In this document: positions 1 to 8,886 of the stretch, piece after piece
Layout of the letters: the number at the start of each line of letters is the position of its first letter
Position numbering within the stretch: the stretch's first letter is position 1
NCBI RefSeq assembly: GCF_014697625.1
Contig: NZ_JACJSG010000041.1
Coordinates: 16,503-80,502 of the forward strand
DNA from: Anabaena azotica FACHB-119
GTDB lineage: Bacteria; Cyanobacteriota; Cyanobacteriia; Cyanobacteriales; Nostocaceae
Length of the DNA stretch: 64,000 nt
Direction of reading: 5' to 3'
Translations under genes and position numbers: made by a program
The notes under the pieces: model-generated
Seen by the model: only the letters and a program-made list of their open reading frames with translations
What the model was told of the DNA's origin: nothing
The model's database searches: none

Positions 1-1285
1 GCAGGGCTTCTAAGTATGCTTGTACTTGTGCGTTGGCAAAGTAATCTTTCAGGGAAGCTTGCTGTCTAGACAGGTCGCGGAAGTGAGGAAAGACTTCATT
101 TTGTAACCATTGTTCGGCATACAAGCACAGCCCAGGGAGTAAATCTGGAGAATCTTGAGATTTTTCGCGAATTAAAGCTAGGGCTTCGTATTCCTGACTC
201 AGTTCTAAAACGCGGGTGGCTTCTTCTGTTTGCCCTAGTAGCAACGCACACAGGGACTGTTCTAAATGCACATCTTGCCGCTTGGATAACCGCATCAGCA
301 TTTGCTTGGCATGACGAATTAAAGCAGGCTGGCGTTGGGTAAAGCCTCTGGCGACGGAGGCGTACACAGCTAAATATGTGGCGACAGCCGAGGGGCGTTT
401 GCTTTCGGCATCAAATAACTTGTGTTGTTCAGTGACTGTTAAGTAGTGGCGTATTTGCTGGATGAACCGCAGGAAATCATCAATATTTAAGCCTGATTGA
501 TCATTACCTATACCATCGATCCCGCCGCGATCGTCGAGAATGCTTTGTAATAAGTCCAAGCCTTGACGGCGTTCAATGCTTTGTTCTTGGGGTAGGGCGA
601 GTAATTCTAAAATCCGATAGGGACGCAGTTTGTACAGGTCAGCCTGAATTTCTGCTTGGACGCTGGAGAAGATGCCCTCTTTAAATAGCATTTCTTGCCC
701 AGTTTCTAAAGACATGGCGGCATTTTCGTAGTGACCTTGCTGCCATTGTTCGCGTCCTAATTCTAAACAGGCCAGGGCGACAGTCAAGATAATATCTGGA
801 CGTTCAGAATTTTCTGGAAGTTCATCTGATGAGCGATGATGACCATTTCTGGGCGCTAGTTTGCCGTTTTGATTACCTAAGTAATTACGACCTAGCTTGA
901 GGACGAGTTCGTATTCTCCTAACTCTTGCAGAATTAATAAAGCACCAACTAATTCCTCAGAGGAAATTTCCACGCTGAGGCTTTGGACATCGAAATGACC
1001 ATTGCTATTCGCACCACGATTTTCTACCACTACTTTGGTCGTGGCGGTGTTATCTGGGTCGTAGGCTTGTGAGAGATACAGCTGGTCGTAACTGCTGCGT
1101 TCCTTGGGATCTGATAAAACCACGTAAGCTTCTTCTATGAGTTGTTTACGGGAAGCAATTGCTGCTTGAGAATACTCCCGTCGCGGCAATTGAACAATGC
1201 GATCGCTGTATGCTTGTCGCAGTTGTTCACCACTTGCCGCTAACGGTAGACCTAAAATTCGGTAGTAATCTAGCGGAATTCGCAC
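1..1285 (-). CDS. zipN: ZipN/Ftn2 (ARC6-type) cell division protein, N-terminal part
   Basis: This is a membrane-associated division factor that in cyanobacteria anchors FtsZ and organises the divisome. The window holds about the first 428 codons; the gene continues beyond base 1. Reading starts at a GTG (VRIPLDYYRILGL), and a J-domain-like N-terminus follows (QLRQAYSDR, then AYVVLSDPKERSSYDQLY). The rest is alpha-helical, leucine-rich and repeat-like, as in the cytosolic half of ARC6/Ftn2. The DnaJ-like HPD motif is absent, which is normal for ARC6-type proteins. The transmembrane segment and C-terminal domain would lie outside the window. The gene is divergent from pdhA across about 920 bp. 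The family call is firm; the exact GTG start is the first plausible one and is less certain. Confidence 0.88.
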   Translation of the reverse strand, partial: MRIPLDYYRILGLPLAASGEQLRQAYSDRIVQLPRREYSQAAIASRKQLIEEAYVVLSDPKERSSYDQLYLSQAYDPDNTATTKVVVENRGANSNGHFDVQSLSVEISSEELVGALLILQELGEYELVLKLGRNYLGNQNGKLAPRNGHHRSSDELPENSERPDIILTVALACLELGREQWQQGHYENAAMSLETGQEMLFKEGIFSSVQAEIQADLYKLRPYRILELLALPQEQSIERRQGLDLLQSILDDRGGIDGIGNDQSGLNIDDFLRFIQQIRHYLTVTEQHKLFDAESKRPSAVATYLAVYASVARGFTQRQPALIRHAKQMLMRLSKRQDVHLEQSLCALLLGQTEEATRVLELSQEYEALALIREKSQDSPDLLPGLCLYAEQWLQNEVFPHFRDLSRQQASLKDYFANAQVQAYLEAL

Positions 1286-2205
1286 AGCCTACTTCCCCTG
1301 CACCGTGATCAACATAATTAACCTAGACCATTCCAGGCTTGTAAAACCGTGCCATAATCATACGGTTAATAGTACCGTGATGAACTTATACTATAAGTGT
1401 ATATTGCAACAACTATTTTTGGGTTTTTCCAAAAATGTGTGTCATATTTTAATCCTTATTTTTTGTTTTTGCCTATAAATGTGGAATATTTTGTTTTATT
1501 CCTGAGTATTTCTGCTGACAATAATAGTGATCAATGTTTGACCACTTTCAAATCAACATAATAACCATTGTTATGAGTATAAATGTTGTGTTTACAAGCA
1601 GATACAATCTCACCCTGCTTCAGAAAATTTTCTGACTATGCAGTTAAATATGTACTATTGTTAACGGTAGATGCACTAATAAAGAACAAAATTATATCAT
1701 AAATATATAATTATGGCAACTATATAAATGTATAGTCCAGATTCTGGCGGACAATTTTCCAGAAATTGTTCATAGGTATGCAGAAACCAAGCTATTCTGA
1801 GTGATAGCTTATGAGCAGAAATGGTGATGAAGAATCAGACAAATAATATAGTTGTTAGGGTGAAGAGGAGAGAGGCTAGAGACTAGATACAGAATTGCTG
1901 TATTTAAAGATATGGCAGGGAAGAGGTGACAGGCGAGAAAGTCTCTTGGTATCTCTATTTTACGAGTCGTGATGCGTAGAGCAAGCGTCATTCATGCGGG
2001 GGATATAAGCGAATTTGTGTCCTTATTTATCGTTTGAAAAATCAACAATACACCTATTTGCTGCATACTATTTCTTGTAGTTGTTTGCAATGCCAAGGTG
2101 TGGGTTGTTAACTCTAGTCAGCCAGACTGGAAAAAACAAGATTTGTCAAATAACAACCTATTGAAAATGGTAAATTTCCTATTTAGACAGGAATAATAAA
2201 AAATA
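1286..2205. other. Intergenic region between divergent zipN and pdhA
   Basis: About 920 bp of AT-rich DNA with no convincing coding region. It must carry the promoters of both divergent genes. A short open frame at 1809-1991 (minus) has no recognisable features and looks like chance. I see no RNA gene or strong hairpin, and I could not assign a promoter or regulator site with confidence. Confidence 0.6.
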
Positions 2206-3240
2206 ATGGTTCAAGAACGCACATTACCTAAATTTGATACTGCCAACGCCAAAATCACCAAAGAAGAAGGCTTGCTCTTATATGAAGACATGACTTTGGG
2301 GCGTTTCTTTGAAGATAAATGCGCTGAAATGTATTATCGGGGCAAAATGTTTGGTTTTGTCCACTTGTACAACGGTCAAGAAGCAGTTTCTACTGGCGTA
2401 ATTCAAGCAATGCGCCCTGGAGAAGATTTTGTTAGCAGTACCTACCGCGACCACGTTCATGCTTTGAGTGCTGGTGTCCCTGCTAGAGAAGTCATGGCGG
2501 AGTTGTTCGGTAAAGCCACAGGTTGCAGTAAAGGACGTGGCGGTTCCATGCACATGTTCTCGGCTGAACATAAATTGTTAGGTGGTTATGCTTTCGTCGC
2601 GGAAGGGATACCTGTAGCAGCTGGTGCAGCGTTTCAAAGTAAATATCGCCGGGAAGTTTTAGGCGACCCCAAAGCCGACCAAGTGACAGCTTGTTTCTTT
2701 GGTGATGGTGCTGCTAATAACGGGCAGTTTTTTGAAACCCTGAATATGGCAGCACTTTGGAAACTGCCGATTATTTTTGTGGTAGAAAATAATAAGTGGG
2801 CGATCGGCATGGCTCACGATCGCGCCACATCCGACCCACAGATTTACAAGAAAGCCGCCGCGTTTAACATGGTTGGTGTGGAAGTAGATGGTATGGACGT
2901 GCTAGCAGTGCGTGCAGTCGCTCAAGAAGCAGTAGCGCGGGCGCGTGCTGGTGAAGGCCCGACCTTAATCGAAGCCTTGACCTACCGTTTCCGGGGTCAC
3001 TCCCTCGCAGACCCAGACGAGTTGCGAACCAAAGACGAGAAGGAGTTTTGGTTCTCCCGCGACCCGATCAAGAAGCTTGCTAACTATTTAATTGAGCAGA
3101 ACTTAGCAACAGAAGCAGAACTGAAAGATATTGAACGCAAAATTCAAAACGTAATTGATGATGCGGTGAAGTTCGCTGAAAGCAGCCCAGAACCAGACCC
3201 CAGCGAGTTGTATCGCTTTGTGTTTGCGGAAGACGAGTAA
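2206..3240 (+). CDS. pdhA: Pyruvate dehydrogenase E1 component, alpha subunit
   Basis: This is the alpha chain of the thiamine-diphosphate-dependent E1 enzyme, which decarboxylates pyruvate and passes the acetyl group to the E2 lipoyl domain. Its partner is PdhB, encoded elsewhere. At 344 residues it has the usual length. The TPP/Mg motif starts at about residue 166 (GDGAANNGQFFETLNMA) and ends in the typical VVENN. The phosphorylation-loop region reads YRFRGHSLADPDE. The SKGRGGSMHMF motif of E1-alpha is also present. The ATG start follows a short AGGAA-like ribosome site. The gene is monocistronic in appearance; a block of G-rich and C-rich short repeats follows the stop. Confidence 0.95.
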   Translation: MVQERTLPKFDTANAKITKEEGLLLYEDMTLGRFFEDKCAEMYYRGKMFGFVHLYNGQEAVSTGVIQAMRPGEDFVSSTYRDHVHALSAGVPAREVMAELFGKATGCSKGRGGSMHMFSAEHKLLGGYAFVAEGIPVAAGAAFQSKYRREVLGDPKADQVTACFFGDGAANNGQFFETLNMAALWKLPIIFVVENNKWAIGMAHDRATSDPQIYKKAAAFNMVGVEVDGMDVLAVRAVAQEAVARARAGEGPTLIEALTYRFRGHSLADPDELRTKDEKEFWFSRDPIKKLANYLIEQNLATEAELKDIERKIQNVIDDAVKFAESSPEPDPSELYRFVFAEDE

Positions 3241-3375
3241 ATTGGGGACTGGGGATTAGGGACTGGGGATTGGGGATTGGGGATTGGGAAATTATCGCTT
3301 GTTGCTATATTTTTCCTATTTCCTAACCCCTACACCCCTACACCCCTACACCCCCACACCCCTACACCCCTAGCC
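3241..3375. repeat. Short tandem repeats (GGGGATT-type and CCCTACA-type)
   Basis: Two arrays lie back to back after pdhA: units like GGGGATTGGGGACT, then heptamer units of CCCTACA. They belong to the short tandemly repeated repetitive sequences typical of Nostocales. The epimerase start codon lies only about 17 bp beyond the second array. Confidence 0.85.
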
Positions 3376-3391
3376 ACTGAGGATTAAACCC

Positions 3392-4261
3392 TTGTTTAGT
3401 ATTGCCATTCAACAGCAACAGTACAAAACCTATATCCTTTCTGACGAAACGGCACTTTCGCAACTGGAGGTAGTACCGGAACGTGGCGGGATTATTACCC
3501 GTTGGCGCGTTGGGGGTGAGGAAATTCTCTACTTGGATGCGGAACGCTTCACTCATCCAGATTTGAGTGTTAGAGGTGGTGTACCGATTTTATTTCCCAT
3601 CTGCGGTAACTTACCGGGAAATTCTTACAGCCTCAACGGTCAACAGTATACTCTTAAACAACATGGCTTTGCCCGTGATTTACCTTGGAATGTGGTGGAA
3701 CAGGCGACTAAGGACAATGCAGCCCTGACGTTGGTTCTCGGTAGCAATGAACAAACTAAGGGGGTTTATCCTTTTGATTTTCAACTATTGTTCACTTATG
3801 TCATACAAGGGAATAATTTAGAAATTCATCAGGAATATCAAAATCTGTCTTCTACACCCTTGCCATTTTCGGCTGGGTTTCATCCTTACTTCTTGACTGG
3901 GGATAAAAGTCAATTAGAGTTTGCCATTCCCTCTCAGGAGTATCAAGACCAGACCACAAAGGAAGTTCATCCTTTCCCCGGCAATTTTGACTTTAACCGT
4001 GATGAAATTGATTTTGCTTTTAATCACATCACCAGCCAGTCGGCGACGGTTACAGACCATAGCCGCAAGCTAAAATTGACCTTAGATTCAGATGATATCT
4101 TTTCCATGTTGGTATTTTGGACGCTCAAGGGTAAGGATTTCTATTGTCTAGAACCTTGGAGCGCTCCTCGCAACTCCCTCAACACTGGCGAAAAGCTAAC
4201 GGTGCTAGAGCCAGGCGATCGCTGCACAGCCTCTGTTAGATTGTCGGCAAGTTTTTTCTAA
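3392..4261 (+). CDS. Aldose 1-epimerase family protein
   Basis: A galactose-mutarotase-like beta-sandwich protein of 289 residues. The family interconverts the alpha and beta anomers of hexoses or hexose phosphates. Family features visible are RGGVPILFPICGNL near residues 65-80, the conserved HGFARDLPW, AGFHPYF with the substrate-binding His, and the C-terminal CLEPWSAPRNSLNTG containing the catalytic Glu region. This pattern is closer to the YihR/YeaD-like subgroup than to classical GalM. The chosen start is a TTG; no ATG gives a full N-terminus. Substrate is not predictable from the sequence. Confidence 0.85.
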   Translation: MFSIAIQQQQYKTYILSDETALSQLEVVPERGGIITRWRVGGEEILYLDAERFTHPDLSVRGGVPILFPICGNLPGNSYSLNGQQYTLKQHGFARDLPWNVVEQATKDNAALTLVLGSNEQTKGVYPFDFQLLFTYVIQGNNLEIHQEYQNLSSTPLPFSAGFHPYFLTGDKSQLEFAIPSQEYQDQTTKEVHPFPGNFDFNRDEIDFAFNHITSQSATVTDHSRKLKLTLDSDDIFSMLVFWTLKGKDFYCLEPWSAPRNSLNTGEKLTVLEPGDRCTASVRLSASFF

Positions 4262-4321
4262 AATCCATTGACAATTCTTGTGTGGATTGTTATTATGGAA
4301 AAGTTGCGAAACACAGCGCAA

Positions 4322-4393
4322 GGGTCGCTAACTCAACGGTAGAGTACTCGGCTTTTAACCGATTAGTTCCGGGTTCGAATCCCGGGCGACCCA
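4322..4393 (+). tRNA. trnK: tRNA-Lys (anticodon TTT)
   Basis: A 72-nt cloverleaf can be folded by eye. The acceptor stem is GGGTCGC/GCGACCC, the D stem ACTC/GAGT, the anticodon loop CTTTTAA with TTT at the anticodon, and the T arm CCGGG-TTCGAAT-CCCGG. The discriminator base is A and CCA is not encoded. An accidental open frame crosses it and is not a gene. Confidence 0.97.
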
Positions 4394-4593
4394 TAAATGA
4401 GAGAGATATACTCGCTGATGGTTGTCAGACGCAGGTAAGGGCGAGAATTATTGTTTATCACTACTGATATTGATATTTGCTTTAGGCAGTGGAATCAGGA
4501 AGCGATATCACAGTGGGGCGTATTTCTTATGCTATTTTGGGATTATCCGAAAATAGGTTTATTTTACTGAAATACACATAGTGCTAAAGCCAG

Positions 4594-4857
4594 ATGAAAT
4601 CTATCTCCAGCCATGAGTATGAAATATTCCGGCGCTGTATGATTGCCGCTCGTAAGGAAGCACAACTTACTCAGCAATCTCTTGCTAAATCTCTTCAAAA
4701 ACCGCAATCTTTTGTTGCTAAATATGAGAATGGGGAGCGGCGCTTGGATGTCGTTGAGTTTCTCATGGTTACTCGCGTAATTGGCGTAGACCCTTGTGCT
4801 ATTCTCAGGAAGGTTGACGAGCAAATATCTGAAGCATCTTGTGAACAAAAACTATGA
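4594..4857 (+). CDS. XRE-family HTH regulator
   Basis: An 87-residue single-domain helix-turn-helix protein of the Cro/C1 type (core LTQQSLAKSLQKPQSFVAKYE, then GERRLDVVEF). Its stop overlaps the start of the next gene by four bases (ATGA), so the two are translationally coupled. A small XRE protein fused in operon with a putative nuclease resembles the controller (C) protein of type II restriction systems, which times expression of the endonuclease. An antitoxin-like role is the alternative. No methyltransferase is adjacent. Confidence 0.85.
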   Translation: MKSISSHEYEIFRRCMIAARKEAQLTQQSLAKSLQKPQSFVAKYENGERRLDVVEFLMVTRVIGVDPCAILRKVDEQISEASCEQKL

Positions 4858-5561
4858 ATACAGCAGATGTAATCAGACTTGCATCTGAATATTTAGTTAA
4901 TTTATCAGGGCATACGTTTGATGTTTTAGACGTGTCTAAACCGGTGACTGTGAATGCAGCAGTAAATTTAGCTAAAGTTATCTCAAAGCTTTCACCATTA
5001 CTTGGAAATTTAATCGAATTTAACACTGTTGAGTTTCTAAATAAGCAAGATGATTTTGCTGAATTTGGAACATGGCAGAGGCAAGATCCGGGATTTCCAG
5101 ACGCTATCTTTGTGGGTAACGTTCAACCAACACCTGGATTAGAGATTAAAGCATGGTTTCCATTGGCGACAGAGATAACCGCCCGATTCAAAGATAGCCA
5201 AAATCACTTTCAGTTTGATCAAACTCACGTTGCAATCTTGGCATGGCTACCTGAGAAGATTATTTACGGAAAACCTCGTATTTTAGATGTGTGCATTGTA
5301 TCTGGTTTGTCAGTAGCTCTAGCTAGAGACACTCATTACCATAATCCGCCAGACTATCTTGTTTTGGAGCCAGAGGATACAACCCAAAGGACTGCAAATC
5401 TACAGCAAACGAACACTAATGGCTACAAGTTTCAAGGTTCTGCCAGTGAGTTTCTAGAGGCTCAGACAATAGTTGACTCATGGGGGCTGAAGCCAAAATT
5501 TACAAGCCTACTAGGGAATATCAGCACCTTCTACGGGAATTACTTTTCAAGGTTACTGTAG
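4854..5561 (+). CDS. Putative PD-(D/E)XK nuclease, possibly restriction endonuclease-like
   Basis: A 235-residue protein I do not recognise by name. It contains a credible PD-(D/E)XK signature: PD at residues 82-83 (GFPDAIF), a hydrophobic strand, then Glu97 and Lys99 in LEIKAW. Spacing from Asp83 to Glu97 suits restriction-enzyme-like nucleases. The region DSQNHFQFDQTHVAILAW resembles cores of type II enzymes. Coupling to an XRE controller-like gene supports a restriction role. A cognate methylase is missing from the neighbourhood, which is odd for a live type II system; it may be orphaned or use a methylase elsewhere. It lies between tRNA-Lys and the TniQ remnant, so it could be old cargo or an independent insertion. 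Confidence 0.55.
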   Translation: MNTADVIRLASEYLVNLSGHTFDVLDVSKPVTVNAAVNLAKVISKLSPLLGNLIEFNTVEFLNKQDDFAEFGTWQRQDPGFPDAIFVGNVQPTPGLEIKAWFPLATEITARFKDSQNHFQFDQTHVAILAWLPEKIIYGKPRILDVCIVSGLSVALARDTHYHNPPDYLVLEPEDTTQRTANLQQTNTNGYKFQGSASEFLEAQTIVDSWGLKPKFTSLLGNISTFYGNYFSRLL

Positions 5562-5670
5562 AACTAGCTTCTGGATTAGATCGGCTCATTAATTCTTCCG
5601 GTTGTTCAAATCATTATGCTAGATAAATTTATCCTATATTAGGATATCTACCTAGTGAGGGACAATAAAA

Positions 5671-6096
5671 TTAACGGCAACTGGGTTAGGTAAAGCCGCA
5701 GGACGTGGCGGTGCGATCGCCAGATGGGAAAAGTTTCGGTTTAATCCCCCACCATCTCGCCAGCAGTTGGAGGCTTTGGCTAAGGTTTTGGGGGTTGATG
5801 CCGATAGGTTAGCGCAAATGCTACCACCTGCTGGGGTGGGGATGAAAATGGAGCCAATTCGGTTGTGTGGTGCTTGTTATGCCGAGTCACCATGTCACAA
5901 GATTGAATGGCAGTTGAAAATAACACAGGGATGCGAACTTCACAATTTACGCTTGCTCTCAGAATGCCCCAACTGTGGAGCAAGGTTTAAAATTCCGGCT
6001 TTGTGGGTGAACGGTTGTTGTCACAGGTGTTTTCTGCCGTTTGCGGAGATGGTAAAGTATCACAAGCAGATTGACTTACTAAATCGAAATAGATAA
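5671..6096 (+). pseudogene. tniQ: TniQ of a type V-K CAST, N-terminally truncated
   Basis: TniQ links Cas12k and TnsC in V-K CRISPR-associated transposons. About 141 codons remain, reading from LTATGLG through ARWEKFRFNPPPSR, DADRLAQMLPPAGVG, IRLCGACYAESPCHKIEW and CPNCGARFKIPALW, to the last zinc pair CCHRC. From memory these blocks match TniQ of the Scytonema hofmanni CAST nearly line for line, with both zinc-binding clusters kept. About the first 33 residues are missing: in-frame TAG and TGA lie just upstream and no ATG precedes the conserved part. A TTG at 5767 could start a shorter product. TnsB and TnsC, which should precede it, are absent. Confidence 0.88.
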
Positions 6097-6216
6097 GCTT
6101 CCGATTTGAACCAAAATTTGGCGTTTTTTGTCAAAAATTAATATTTTATGTTTTATTTGGTATACTCCCTTGTACTACTCCTTACAACTAAGTAATAGCA
6201 AAATATACTTAGATTT

Positions 6217-8886
6217 CTAAACAGACTGCTGAAGTTGTATTTTTTGCTGCGCCCTAACTTTTGCTTGTACTTCAGCCTCAGCTTTAACTTCTGCTTCAAC
6301 AAATGAACTATATAAATTAATATCTGAATTTACAGTTTCAAAACTAACAGCCAGTGCAAAAGGCACATCAGCATTACTATCCTGGTTCCATCCTGTATGA
6401 CCAACTACAGCAATACAAAAGCCTTCGCGTAGCTCATAAGATTTTACAGTTGCCCAATCTTTCTGAACAGTTCCTGTACTTCGGGACAGTTCCTTAACTA
6501 TGCCATCAATACCATTTGGTTGTGTTTGTCCATTAGTCGGTTTAAACTGTTTTTTCCCTAGTGTCCATCGTAATAGTTTATCACCTTTCTCAGCCTCTTC
6601 TGGTGCATCGTACTCACTGAGGACTCTATCGAGAAACCGATCTGGATCTTCTCCTCGTTTGCTACAAGTCCAATCTAACCAAGTTGATAAATATTTCCGG
6701 CGATTACGTCGGGTACGACGAGGTTCAGCCACATAGGAAAGCGTGATTTCAATCAGAATGTCAAACCCTTCTCCTTGAGGCAGGAAATTTTCTGGCACTT
6801 TTACTTGATAAACCTTAGCTTGTCGGGCTTTAATGCGTTCTAACCCCCTAGTAGTTAGGGTTACACGATTTGGGGAATTGCCCAGAGCGCGATTGATATC
6901 TGGAAGTCCATAACCCATAGTCCTAATGGCATGATAGAGTTCCTTAGCATTCAAACTATTTGTCCATGCTGGTAAACGTGCTGATTGAACAATGAGTGCG
7001 CGGTAAAGCAGTGTACTTTCTTGAGGGAATGCTGCTTCTAATGCGGCAGCGATATGGGTGACTTTAGGCGCAGCAAATGATGTTCCTACTGCATCTGCAC
7101 TAACAGCTTTACCACCATCACGGGTTGAACGAATCAATTCCGGGCAAACAGATTCTGGTGTAGTGAAATTGGGTGAAGTTGGTGAGTCAATTACGTAGTC
7201 ACCACCATATTCAACTACTTCTGGTTTAATAGTGTCCCAAATGCCTGGGCCTGAGCAGGAGAAAGAAGAAGGATAATTTTCTTTTGCAATCGAGATGAGG
7301 GGCGGACTACAGTAAGTATGATGAGCAATAGAACCAACAGTTAGAGCTTGAAAACTTTGTGCTGGGTTAGCCACTCGTGCAGAAGGTTGCAGCAGATATT
7401 CTGGATAGTAACGACCAGCTTGTATATGAGCAGCAATTGAAGGGCGTGTGACAAAGCTTCTCACTGCCTCAATATTGCCAGCAGCAACAATGAAGAGAAC
7501 ATCATTTTCCCAACTTAATTTATCGATGGCTGCTGCCCAAGGTGTCATTGATTGTGTGCGACATGGTGAAATTCCAGCTATTGAGTGGTTATAAATTCGC
7601 GTTTTAGTTTGGCGGTAATAAATAGTTACAATTTCCTCTAAAACGTCAGGTGGGAATATAAGTTTAGGTAGTTCGTTTCGGGCATTGAGAATTCTGGCAT
7701 TTTGAAGCCAACACACTGCCTGCTGACGACCCGTTTTAGGAATACCTCGTGGGTACAAAACTGCCCCTGCAACTCTAGTACCATGTCCACCACCTCCACA
7801 ATAATCAGCAGTGATATGTGTTTCTCCAGGCACCCAAGATGTAGAGAGAGTAGCTTCAATCGCAACTCTAAGTTTAGGGTGATTTTGTTGAATACCACTG
7901 TCGATAATACAAACTTTGGGTGCATTTGGCTGAGGTGCTTCTAATTCAAACTGTTCGTGATCTGATTCAGAACTATTCTGTGTAGCGGATGGAGTGATAA
8001 ATTCATCGACTTCACTGACATCAAATATATATGGAAAGTTGAAGACAAGATCCTTCAAACCTTTACCAAGTATGCGAATCCGGCAGGAAAAGCTATCAGG
8101 TAGGCGTGAAATACCGATCTCATCACCTTGAACCGACTGCAAAATTTCTCCCTGGTATCCCGATTTCGGATCGCTAATAAATTTCTCAAGCTGATCTTCT
8201 CGCACTAGATAAAGATCATCCCACTCTTCTGGCGTGAGATTATGGTTATCCAACCATTCATCAAGCTTTTGTTGAAACTCTGCATCGCTCTTAAAGCTTT
8301 CCGGCTTAGGACATTTAGAATATTGTTCTTGAATGTTGATGCAAGAAATACCTACATCCACAATATATTCTTGATGATCTAAAATCTGATCCCACTGAGC
8401 TTTGAGACTGGGGGAAAGAATATATTCTGGTCGTTTAGTCCCCTCCAAAATTTCCCATATTTCTGGAACTTTCCCCCCACCGCGCTGGGAATCAATGAAT
8501 TGCTGAATCTTTTTTCTGAGTTCCGAGAGTTGTATATCTGCTGAAGCTCCAATGATGTAGCCCTCCTCCAGCTCGGCAACAACCTCAATCCCAAAACTTT
8601 TTAGTGCATCAGCATTAAATAAATTGGGATCTACTTGCAAAATAAATGAAACTGCATCTGGTAAATCAGGTTTACCTTCTTCTTTACGGTTTTCCCGTTC
8701 TGTTTCCCAATTAGAGATAAGAGTGGAAATGGAAGAGTTAAGCTTTCTACCGTGTCCACCTGCATTACCTCGATTAGCCAGAGTTGTTGCAGAGGTTTTT
8801 CTTCCACCTCCTGTAGGTGCAGCAGCAGTTCCTTCATTGGTTAAACGTAGAGGTAAATGAGAAAATTGATTCAATTGCTCAGACAT
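6217..8886 (-). CDS. ietS: IetS-like subtilisin-family serine protease
   Basis: An 889-residue S8-family peptidase with a complete catalytic triad by position: Asp329 (VCIIDSGIQ), His368 (GGGGHGTRVAG) and Ser603 (VGTSFAAPK). The roughly 300-residue N-terminal region and the tail after residue 700 are not recognisable, and there is no signal peptide, so it should be cytoplasmic. The gene overlaps the end of the upstream AAA ATPase gene by 8 bp. An AAA ATPase plus a large subtilase is the composition of IetAS, described first in plasmid exclusion and later as an antiphage pair. The assignment rests on this architecture, not on alignment. Confidence 0.8.
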   Translation of the reverse strand: MSEQLNQFSHLPLRLTNEGTAAAPTGGGRKTSATTLANRGNAGGHGRKLNSSISTLISNWETERENRKEEGKPDLPDAVSFILQVDPNLFNADALKSFGIEVVAELEEGYIIGASADIQLSELRKKIQQFIDSQRGGGKVPEIWEILEGTKRPEYILSPSLKAQWDQILDHQEYIVDVGISCINIQEQYSKCPKPESFKSDAEFQQKLDEWLDNHNLTPEEWDDLYLVREDQLEKFISDPKSGYQGEILQSVQGDEIGISRLPDSFSCRIRILGKGLKDLVFNFPYIFDVSEVDEFITPSATQNSSESDHEQFELEAPQPNAPKVCIIDSGIQQNHPKLRVAIEATLSTSWVPGETHITADYCGGGGHGTRVAGAVLYPRGIPKTGRQQAVCWLQNARILNARNELPKLIFPPDVLEEIVTIYYRQTKTRIYNHSIAGISPCRTQSMTPWAAAIDKLSWENDVLFIVAAGNIEAVRSFVTRPSIAAHIQAGRYYPEYLLQPSARVANPAQSFQALTVGSIAHHTYCSPPLISIAKENYPSSFSCSGPGIWDTIKPEVVEYGGDYVIDSPTSPNFTTPESVCPELIRSTRDGGKAVSADAVGTSFAAPKVTHIAAALEAAFPQESTLLYRALIVQSARLPAWTNSLNAKELYHAIRTMGYGLPDINRALGNSPNRVTLTTRGLERIKARQAKVYQVKVPENFLPQGEGFDILIEITLSYVAEPRRTRRNRRKYLSTWLDWTCSKRGEDPDRFLDRVLSEYDAPEEAEKGDKLLRWTLGKKQFKPTNGQTQPNGIDGIVKELSRSTGTVQKDWATVKSYELREGFCIAVVGHTGWNQDSNADVPFALAVSFETVNSDINLYSSFVEAEVKAEAEVQAKVRAQQKIQLQQSV

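Noticed and set aside
1809..1991. Short minus-strand frame upstream of pdhA
   Set aside because: Low-complexity, hydrophobic and histidine-rich composition, no ribosome site; it lies in the presumed promoter region.
4322..4393. tRNA-Lys as the CAST homing target
   Set aside because: Its 3' end also has GGTTCGAATCC, but after that it differs from the 17-nt spacer, whereas tRNA-Val matches at all 17 bases and lies beside the transposon end.
4282..4467. Open frame of 61 codons across tRNA-Lys
   Set aside because: It overlaps the complete tRNA gene and has no protein features.
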